From the NCBI GenBank assembly GCA_030512335.1, contig JAULSU010000003.1:1612001-1676000 (forward strand): 64,000 nt of DNA, given 5' to 3'. The DNA is from Immersiella caudata. Its lineage: Eukaryota; Ascomycota; Sordariomycetes; Sordariales; Lasiosphaeriaceae. The notes beneath the pieces are model-generated. The model saw only the letters and a list, made by a program, of their open reading frames with translations, was not told the DNA's origin and did not search any database. The position numbers and the translations under genes are program-made. How positions within the stretch are numbered: the stretch's first letter is position 1; every line of letters begins with the position of its first letter. Positions 56,140-64,000 of this stretch are shown one piece after another.

Positions 56140-59104
56140 ATGGCGCTCTCCCCCCACGGCTTCGGCCCCGACACCACCACCGCCGCCGCCCTCGCCTCGG
56201 GCGCCCTCCCCATCTTCGACGTCCAACGCGTCGAGCTCCAATTCTCCGTCGCCGCCGACTTCGTAGCCGCCCAGGTAGCCAACAATGTGCTCATCCTCGC
56301 CCTCTCCAACGGCCGCATCCTGCGTATCGATCTCAACCGCCCCGAAGATATCGACGACATTGACCTGCCTAAAAAAGTCTCCGAGGTCGGTGTTATCCGG
56401 CGCATGTTTCTCGACCCGACGGCCTCCCATCTCATCGTGTGTACGGCGCTGGGGGAGAATTACTACCTGCATTCGCAGAGCAGGACACCGAGGGTGTTGA
56501 ATAGGTTACGGGGCGTGCAGATTGAGAGCGTGGCGTGGAATCCGGCGCTGCCAACGGCGAGCACGAGGGAGATATTGCTGGGCGCGGCGGATGGGAATGT
56601 GTATGAGGGGTACGTGGAGACTGCGACGGAGTTTTATAGGAAGGAGGAGAAGTATCTGAAGGTGGTGCACAAGGCGCCCGAGGGGGAGGCGGTTACAGGG
56701 CTGTGGGTGGACGCGCTGCCGGGGAAGGGCGGGGAGTGGAGGCGGGTGGTGATGGCTACGGGGGGGAGGGTATATCATTTGGTTGGGAAGGTAGGGAGGG
56801 GGCATGATGGGAGTGGAAGTATTTACACGAGGTTGTTTGAGGGGGAGACGCCAGTGGTTTACGAGGGGGGAAGGGGGTTGGGGGTGAGCGCGTTGGTGGT
56901 GAGTCCGGATCCGCCGGACGGGGGGAGGTGGAGGGACGAGGTGCCGCCGGAGAGGTCGTTTGCGTGGTTGTCGGGGCAGGGGGTGTTTCACGGCAAGTTG
57001 CCGGTGAGTCCGGCGGGCGCGGAGCTGGGGAGCAAGGTGTTCGGTGAGGCGAAGATGGTACCGAAGGGGCAGATTGCTGCGCAGGAGGGGCCGGTGGGAA
57101 GGAGGCAGGCGGCGACGGCGGAGGCGATCGAAGCGATCGCGCTGACGCAATGGCATATTGTCTGCCTGGTGGGCGGGAGGATCGTGGCGGCCAACCAGCT
57201 GACGGGGGAGAAGGTTTATGATCAGGTGGTCCTAAACCAAGGCCAGAAGGCGCTGGGGATTTATGTTGATGTTCAGAAGAATACCTTTTGGTTGTTCACG
57301 CCGCAGGAGATTTTTGAGATTGTCCTCACGGAGGAGGATAGGGACATCTGGAAGATCATGCTGAAGCTGCAACAGTTTGACGCTGCGCTGCAGTATGCGC
57401 ATACACCGGCGCAGAGGGATGCGGTGGCGGTTGCTTCGGGTGACCATTTAATCAACAAGGGGGCGTTCAGCGATGCGGCGGGCGTCTATGGCAAGAGCAG
57501 CAAGCCGTTTGAGGATGTGGCGCTGTGCTTTATTGACAACAATCAACCGGATGCGCTGCGAAAGTACCTCTTGACAAAGCTGGGGACGTTCAAGAAGACG
57601 TCGGTCATGCAGCGGATGATGATTGCGACGTGGTTGATAGAGGTCTACATGGCGAAGCTGAATTCGCTTGACGATACCATCGTCACAGGGGCGGAGCTGT
57701 CAGAGACGCTGAATCCGGTGCAGACGAAGGAGCAGCTTGGCGCTGTACGGAGCGAGTTCCACGAGTTTATCAACCGGCACAAGGGGGATCTTGACAGGAA
57801 AACGGTGTACGACGTGATCAGCAGCCATGGGCGGGAAGAGGAGTTGCTGTTCTATGCTGATGCAGTCAACGACTACAACTATGTTTTGTCGTACTGGGTC
57901 CAGCGAGAGCGGTGGTCCGAGGCGTTGAAGGTGCTAAAGAGGCAGACGGATGCGAAGGTCTTTTACCGTTACAGCAGCGTGCTTATGACGCACGCTGCGG
58001 CAGAGCTGGTAGAAATCCTGATGCGCCAGGGTAACCTCAAGCCGCGGAGCCTCATCCCAGCACTGCTCGAGTACGATCGCAACTTCAAGGGGCCCCTATT
58101 GCAGAACCAGGCAGTGCGCTATCTTCAATATGTCGTCAACCAGCTTGCATCGACCGACTCGGCGGTCCACAACACCCTCGTCTCCATCTACGCCTCACAT
58201 CCGTCCAAGGACGAGTCCGCCCTCCTCGCCTACGTCGAGTCCCAAGGCGACGAGCCCAGCTTCGACCCCGACTTTGCTCTCCGGCTCTGCATCCAGCACC
58301 ATCGCGTCCTCTCGTGCGCCCACATATACACCTCCATGGGTCAGTATGTCCAAGCTGTCGACCTTGCCCTCGCCCACAATGAAGTGGAGCTAGCTTCCAT
58401 CATCGCCAACCGGCCCATGTCCAACCCCCAACTCCGCAAGAAGCTTTGGCTTGCAGTCGCCCGCAAAGTCATCTCCCAATCCAACGGCATCAAGACCGCC
58501 ATCGAGTTCCTCAAGCGGTGCGACCTCCTCAAAATCGAGGACCTCATTCCCTTCTTCCCGGACTTTGTTGTCATCGACGACTTCAAAGAAGAGATCTGCG
58601 CTGCCCTGGAAGACTACTCGCGCAACATTGACTCCCTCCGGCGCGAGATGGACGACTCGTCGCAAACGGCCGCCAATATCAAGGTCGACATTGCAGCGCT
58701 GGAGCATCGATACGCCATTGTCGAGCATGGTGAGAAGTGCTATGCTTGCGGGCTGCCGTTGCTGAGCAGGCAGTTTTTTGTGTTTCCGTGCCAGCATGCG
58801 TTCCACTCGGACTGTCTGGGGAGGAGAGTTCTGGAGCAGGCCGGCCCGGCGAAGGCGAAGAGGATTAGAGAGTGTCAAGTGCAGGTCAGCAAGGGGTTGG
58901 TGACGGGAGTGAGGAGGGAGGAGATGGTGGCTGAGTTGGATGAGTTGGTTGCTTCGGCTTGGTGAGTCCCCCGTCTGAGTGATGATGCGGAAAGGGGGTT
59001 GATTACTAACTAGGAGCAGCATCTTGTGCAGCGACTATGCGATTCGGAGGATAAACGAGCCCTTTGTCAAGGCAGATGAGGATCTCAGCGAGTGGGCGTT
59101 GTAG
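56140..59104 (+). CDS. vps18: Vacuolar sorting protein Vps18/Pep3 (HOPS/CORVET, RING-H2)
   Basis: Two exons, 56140-58961 and 59020-59104, encode 968 residues. Vps18 is a core subunit of HOPS and CORVET, tethering endosomes and vacuoles before SNARE fusion. The N-terminal half is the Pep3/Vps18 beta-propeller (about 25-400; ILALSNGRILRIDLNRPEDI opens it). The clathrin-heavy-chain-like helical repeat covers about 600-770. The C-terminal RING-like finger starts CYACGLPLLSRQFFVFPCQH (Cys867/870), then FHSDC, and is completed only after the intron by CILCSDYAIRRINEPF. The 58-nt intron thus separates the last two zinc ligands from the rest. Synonymous codon choice changes in blocks along this gene (C-ending, G-ending, C-ending, G-ending), and a G-quadruplex motif lies at 56785-56811. 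Confidence 0.94.
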
Positions 59105-59346
59105 ACAGGGTGTCTCTTCACAGGTGGAGGGTAATATGGATAGGATCGGTGCTGATGTGTAAATACAGAGATTAGGGCGGAAGTTACTTCAAGGGCGCAG
59201 ATGAGACTCAGATGGGAGCAAGACCAATACCCAAGCAAACGATGTCCTGTTCTGCTTGATCACGGAAACTCCACGGTTATGCAACTAATGTACAGATACT
59301 ACACCGTATTCAGACGCTTGAAGCCATCACCAAGACCCTCTCCATC

Positions 59347-59905
59347 CTACCAGTTACACTGCGTAGCCCCAATCTGCGATCTCGTCAACATCAAGATCGA
59401 CACAATAACCCCATACAACCCCAGCACCTCGGCAAAGATCAAAATCAACACCATGCCCACGTATAGCCTAGGCTGCTGCGTGCTCGCCCGCACTCCCGCA
59501 TCGCCCACAACTCCAATCGCGAAGCCCGCCGCCAATCCGCACAGTCCCACCGACAGTCCCGCGCCCAGCTGCAAAAACCCCGTATACAAAGCCATCTTCT
59601 CTGTCAAACTCCCGCTTATAATGACGGCGGACACGAGGCCGTAAATCGATAGAATCTGGGCCATGATGGCGCAGAGCGTGTTTTGCATTAGCCGGTCGGG
59701 GCGGATGACGCCGCAGGAGAAGATTGCGGAGCTGGATTTGGCGGTCCCGTATGAAGCACCGATGACGGTGAAGATTATGGCGATGGCGCAGCCCATAGCA
59801 CCGAAGAAGGAGGCGTAGACCGGGCTAAAGGGGACGAGGGGTTAGCTCGAGACGAGGTGAACGGGAAAGGAGGGAATACCATCGGTCTTGGTTTACTTCG
59901 TCCAT
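59347..59905 (-). CDS. V-ATPase proteolipid subunit c (Vma3 family)
   Basis: Two exons, 59905-59880 and 59824-59347, encode 167 residues, the usual 16-kDa size. Four membrane helices form part of the rotating c-ring of the vacuolar H+-ATPase. The essential proton-carrying Glu is Glu141 in LILIFAEVLGLYG. The second half is highly conserved (YTGFLQLGAGLSVGLCGLAA, VGDAGVRASTQQPRLYVGM). The first half is less typical (TAKSSSAIFSCGVIRPDRLM and LCAIMAQILSIYGLV), so this may be a second, divergent c-type gene rather than the main vma3. The c' (Vma11) type is less likely because the QLGAGLSVGL/GFAIGVVGDAGVR segment is c-like. Exon 1 (MDEVNQDR plus two bases) uses a weak GTATTC donor. Tail-to-tail with vps18, 242 bp apart. 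Confidence 0.9.
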
Positions 59906-60883
59906 TTTGGCGGTGATGTTTGTTGGAGTTGTAGAAGGTAACGGGGTATACAAACAAGGGAAGGAATAGAGTCAAGAGTGGTGGAAAAGGCGAGGTTGAA
60001 GCTGTCGAGACCACTGGCCACAATTGCTGGCTACCTGAGGATTGAGGTTGTTTGAGACACACACCTCGGGTAATATGTTGGGCCGCACAGCGAGCCCGAT
60101 CTGGTTTGGCCATGGCCTGCCTGTCACCTATACGCGGACAAAGGAGCTCACGAGGCAGCTGACGAGTCCCAAGGCTCGGCGCCCAGACGAGGCTGAAGAC
60201 AACCCTATGTGGTGCGTGCTGTGATTGGCTTGAATTGGGATGTCCGGGGTTGGAGTCGACTTGCCTAGATGAGACTGAGTCCGAAGGGGTGCATATCCTA
60301 TGTCTCTTTTACCGGTGCCTGGGAGATACTGTGTATATCTATCTGGAGATCTGGATCTCGAAAGCTTGGCTGCTGGAGCATTCCCTATTGTGCGGGTTTT
60401 TCCTTACGCACCTGGACCTTTTCTTTCAACACCCCCTGGCCAGCACTTACACAGATGCCAAGACAACATCCACGGTGTGGACCGGGATGAGGTGGCCCAT
60501 CAGCGCCACGACAGCTAAACGCTGAGCGGGAACGTCATCTAAATTCTGTTTCATTTTATTCCCCGCTTAGCTGAATAGAGTGTTCTCTGGCAAGGGGAGA
60601 CCTAGACAAAAGGGGAGGATGCGAGAGCAAAAAACATGCAACACCAGGGATTCGCTGGTCGTCACCGACCCAACTACTAGTCTAACGGTTACGGGCTTAT
60701 CTGTGGGAGAGCGGACGGGATCCCGAGCTTTCCTATGGGTCGTGGTCGTAGGTGCAAAGGATGCCGAATTTCGCAGCCCTGGAGTCCAGGAAATAGGATG
60801 ATGAGTCCTGGAGATGGAATGCATCTGACGCCGGAAAGACCGGCCACCCGCAGACTTAAGACAACATTATTTTGTGGATGCAG
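59906..60883. other. Intergenic region upstream of the c-subunit gene
   Basis: 978 bp. The first part is the c-subunit promoter. From about 60230 to 60880 the open frames are short and unconvincing. No RNA gene or repeat found. Confidence 0.5.
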
Positions 60884-61931
60884 CTAAAACGGCAGCTCTT
60901 TGAAGTACCGTTCTGGAGCGTCGAGGGCTCCGTTTTCTAATTGCTCCAAATCTCGTAGATTACTTGAGGTCTATTAGTTCTAGAAGCTCTATCTTTACCA
61001 CCTGCCCCAAAATAGAATCCTACTCTAGGATACAGTCGCTGTCCTAGTCGTTAAGCTGCCTCTTGACTCTTTTCTCGGCTGCCTTGAACCGCTCCTCATC
61101 TGATTCTGTGAGTTGCTGCGGTGGTGACCGAACCCTTCGCCGCTTCAGCTGATTCTCATGCCGTATCTTCCTGCGCCCATGATCCCTGCGCTCTACTCTA
61201 GCCTCTGCCTCCTACACCATTTTGTAAAGTTGAGAAAACGAAGTAGTAATCTCCCCAGGGATGTCATCGATTCTGAGGCAATCGGGCCGGTACCAAAAAT
61301 CTTTGAGCCCGATGCGAAGGATCCGTTCCCCATGGACCAAACTACCATCCACTGCCCGAAAGATTCCTGTTTCCGTCTCAGCTGCTTCAAGTACAGCTTC
61401 CCCATCTTCCTCAATATATCTTGGCTGCCACACAGTAACCCTGGCTTCCTTTCCCTTCTCCTCCCGGTATTCAAGGTCAATCCCAATAGCGACTTGGGTC
61501 CGCCCATTTGAACCTAGGATGTACTCATCTGCAAGGAATGGCAAATCTTGTCGTTGTTGTGAATGGGAGACCTCTAAGATAACACATTCTACCTCCGCAT
61601 CTTTATGCGTAAACGACCCGTCTGGGTAATGGAAGCCACCATCACTCTCAATCTTAGGGCTTTCTGTTACGCGTACGTCCCGAGCAAAATCGGCAGCCAC
61701 TTGGTCGTTACTCTGCTCGATGATATCTAGCTGTCGTGTGACTAGGCGTTTAAATCCTCCAATAGTGCCTTCGTGGGTACATGTTGTGAATATTGTTCTT
61801 AGGCGGTTGTCATCAGCAGTCCTCGTTCGGGGCTCACCAACCCAGGGCTCGCCAAGATCAGAGTGGCTGTTGAAAACCCTTATGTCTGCTTTAGAGTGTG
61901 GGCGACGTGGGATAAACGTGGTCCTGGAATG
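60884..61931 (-). pseudogene. Decayed fungal gene of unknown function (stops and a frameshift)
   Basis: On the minus strand a frame is open from 61931 to 61215 with strong coding character: PHSKADIRVFNSHSDLGEPW, then FARDVRVTESPK, GGFHYPDGSFTHKDAEV, VILEVSHSQQ, FLADEYILGSNG and IGLKDFWYRPDC. It has no usable ATG start. In-frame stops follow at 61214, 61046 and 61022 (all TAG), yet the same frame continues as EAEARVERRDHG and TESDEERFKAAEKR. A further TAA at 60962 is bypassed by a one-base shift into NLRDLEQLENGALDAPERYF and KELPF, ending at 60884. An upstream in-frame TGA (61934) closes the 5' side, though a 3' splice site (ATTCCAG) overlaps it. I recall similar lineage-expanded fungal proteins but know no function. 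The E-V-S...Q pattern loosely resembles a restriction-endonuclease-like fold. Confidence 0.6.
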
Positions 61932-63656
61932 TCAACGCTCGAGACTTGAAGACCAGAGGCGCGTACCTCCGCAGGTACCCTGAAGGCCGAATTGAAGTCG
62001 AAGTGTTCGAAAAGCAGATAAAACAACTGACCGAACGGCATAGCTTGGTCGACACTCAAAGCCGCCCGCGATATCATGTACCCAAAGCCATCTGGCAAGA
62101 ACAACACTTGCAGCCGCGATGCCGCCCCCACAACCCAAACCCGGTTCCGCTTCCCTTTCAACGATCCCCGCACAAGCCACCCGCCAACTCTCCAACGCCC
62201 AGGATCTCGACTTCCCTAGCCCCAACGGCTAGTTTCAAGCCACCAAAGCGTAAAACAACTACCTAACAATAGCCGCATCTGAGGAAATGGGCCTCTTCTT
62301 GTTCTCTGCACCACCGAGCAGCGTTTCCCCCTTGACTGAAACTAACTTGCTGTTGGAGTGGAAACAGGCACGCTGATGAGATAATCCTGAGTGTGGGGCA
62401 TGACCATTCTCGCCGGAAGTGTCTGAAGTTCCGTGTCAGAACCCCGGCAAGACAAAGGGCAGCGGGGTGAGCCCCTGCGCCTTGGCGTTGACGACCGTTT
62501 CAAGTTGGGTCTGCCACATGGGAATCCATTCCGGTGAAGAAGGCGATGGAGGGAGACATGTGAAATTTCAAGATGGTTATTGCGTCGAGTTGAAAAGACA
62601 TTGATTGACCAGGAGAATCAATCACGAGGGCTTGGCGACTGGTTGTGGTGGAGAGCGAGCTCGTTGAAGATTCCCGCCTGCGTTGCATCCCGCCAAGGGA
62701 CGCGCGTCATCGTTGGGCGAACCCACGAGCCACACGCACCGTTGGGATTCCCAGCAGTACCAACCGGCTTTTTGACTTTACGCATCGCATCTCTTCAGCT
62801 TATTATGGCAACAGCACGAGGCGCAGCGCAACTTTGTTACTGACCACGCCATTGAGCTGACAGCGAGTACCTTAGCGGCCAAGATACCGAGAGCACAATG
62901 GACTGCCAAGACTGCCCCTCCATCAATGCCTTGCGCGCTGCGAGAGTCGTCGTTTGCGGCGAGCCAGCAACGCTGAGACTCTGACGAAGGCCTTGGCACC
63001 ATCATCGACCGCGGTGTTCAGTCTCGGTAACGCGGCTCTGGTCCATCAGATCTCCGGGGCCAGCCCCCTGCTTCCCTGCCTGAATGCGTCGGTGTGTGGG
63101 CTGTCAGTTGGCACACCGGCCACTCAGCGTCGTCGCCCGTTGCACCAGTGGTGCCCCGGACCCCGTCTTTTTGTCTCGTCGTCTCCTCCGTGGCGGAGCC
63201 TTTTCCATTCTCTTTGTCCTTGCCTGTTCTCGTTTCCTCCCCCCCACTTTTTGAACTTTTGGACGCCGAGCGACACTATCTCCGTTGGCTTCGCTCTTTG
63301 TCCCTGTTTTCCCTTCCTTCCTTTTCCGATCTTGGAGTTTTGGTTTGTCTCGCCACTCTTGGACCTCGCGAACGGTGACGACTAAGCGGCCACGGCCTAA
63401 TTCGCCATACGCAAGCGGCAGCGGGCGGCTTACACCGGGGTTCAACACATTCTCTGGGCTGACGAATTCCCGCTCTGTGGAGCTGCATCGCCGACGCATC
63501 GCCCTGGTCTAGTCCGCCACCTGCCTCTCCCTCGGTCTTATAATCTGTTCCTTCCTTTCCGTTCCCCATGTTGTAGTTGCGAAGATATTTCAGCAGGCTG
63601 GACAGCTTCCGCTCGTTTCACAAAGTTCGATTTGAGTTACATAGATATTCGCAAAG
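61932..63656. other. Intergenic region before the aspartic protease gene
   Basis: 1.7 kb. The left part (61932-62250) may hold further remnants of the decayed gene, but the frame is lost. A 37-codon open frame with ordered-looking sequence lies at 62119-62232 on the plus strand (see findings). The right part (63170-63656) is T/C-rich with a TATA-like TTATAATC near 63538 and a two-codon upstream frame (63568-63576), consistent with the protease promoter and leader. Confidence 0.45.
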
Positions 63657-64000
63657 ATGAAGACGTCAACGACATTGGCTACCGCGGCCTCCCTTTTGGC
63701 CGTGGTGGAGGGGGCCACGGTAAACCAGAGACGGAATGCGCCGCGGGTAGTTGGAATGGAAACCCAGAGGATACCAGCCCGGAACCCAATCCACCGGGAC
63801 AAGCTCAGGAGAAGGGGGTCGGTTGAGGTTGGTTTGGACAATGAGGTATGTTGGAGGTTGAGACAAGTTGCGGGAGGAAGCAGCTAACGCCCCCAGGAAA
63901 CGCTGTACTTCATCAATGGCACAATCGGGACGCCCGCCCGCGCTGTCCGGTTACACATTGACACGGGCAGCAGCGACTTATGGGTCAACACGCCCGGCTC
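63657..64000 (+). CDS. Secreted aspartic protease (A1 family), N-terminal part only
   Basis: Exons 63657-63845 and 63897 to beyond the window edge; 97 residues are visible. The start MKTSTTLATAASLLAVVEGA is a signal peptide with cleavage near Gly19-Ala20. A short basic propeptide follows (IHRDKLRRR), whose dibasic/tribasic site suggests Kex2-type processing. The mature part begins near EETLYFINGTIGTPARAVRL and carries the first catalytic motif HIDTGSSDLWVN, with Asp85. The short pro-region and YFINGTIGTP lead-in resemble yapsin/candidapepsin-like enzymes more than pepsin-type aspergillopepsins. The second Asp motif and any GPI tail lie outside the window. The 51-nt intron is phase 0 (GTATGT to CCCCCAG) with a CTAAC branch site. 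Confidence 0.88.

Noticed and set aside
54174..63656. Secondary-metabolite cluster around the LaeA-like gene
   Set aside because: No polyketide synthase, NRPS, terpene cyclase or P450 is present; neighbours are housekeeping genes.

Overview
This 64 kb window is nuclear DNA of a filamentous ascomycete (Pezizomycotina), most likely a Sordariomycete. The evidence is many short GT-AG introns (about 50-150 nt), moderately GC-rich coding sequence with C-ending codons, pyrimidine-rich leaders, and orthologues typical of that group (Snx41/Atg20, Spo76/Pds5, Cla4/Chm1-type PAK kinase, LaeA-like methyltransferase). I assign 18 protein genes, one of them cut by the right edge, and one pseudogene. I see no tRNA, rRNA, CRISPR array or intact transposon. 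All gene models come from reading the sequence: splice sites were chosen by frame, GT-AG borders and family alignment from memory, with no database search.

Left third (0.1-25 kb): snx41/atg20 (+), mRNA guanylyltransferase (+), an unusual Ser/Thr-rich membrane protein (-), pds5 (+), the SWI/SNF subunit snf5 (-), an Ebp1/PA2G4-like protein (+) and a double-PHD Rco1-like protein (+). Three of these act on chromosomes or chromatin, but they look like ordinary housekeeping neighbours, not a cluster.

Middle (27-47 kb): a Jsn1/Puf1-type RRM+PUF protein (-), the PAK kinase cla4 (-), glycyl-tRNA synthetase (-) and the ribosome-assembly factor rpf1 (+). The last two share a 388-bp divergent promoter. 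A 5.7-kb stretch between the PUF gene and cla4, and a 3.1-kb stretch between cla4 and the synthetase gene, have no gene I can support.

Right third (47-64 kb): a UDP-glucose 4,6-dehydratase of the rhamnose pathway (-) lies divergent to a nucleotide-sugar transporter of the Lys-Thr (KT) class (+). These are followed by a LaeA-like methyltransferase (+), vps18 (+), a V-ATPase proteolipid c subunit (-), a decayed fungal gene with several stops (-), and the start of a secreted aspartic protease (+).

The observations most worth checking are: the dehydratase/transporter pair as a possible UDP-rhamnose supply-and-transport module; a block-wise switch of synonymous codons from C-ending to G-ending inside at least six genes; two in-frame AUGs in the glycyl-tRNA synthetase that fit mitochondrial and cytosolic forms made by leaky scanning; and the inverted layout of the Ser/Thr-rich membrane protein. 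I found no convincing multi-gene defence or mobile system.
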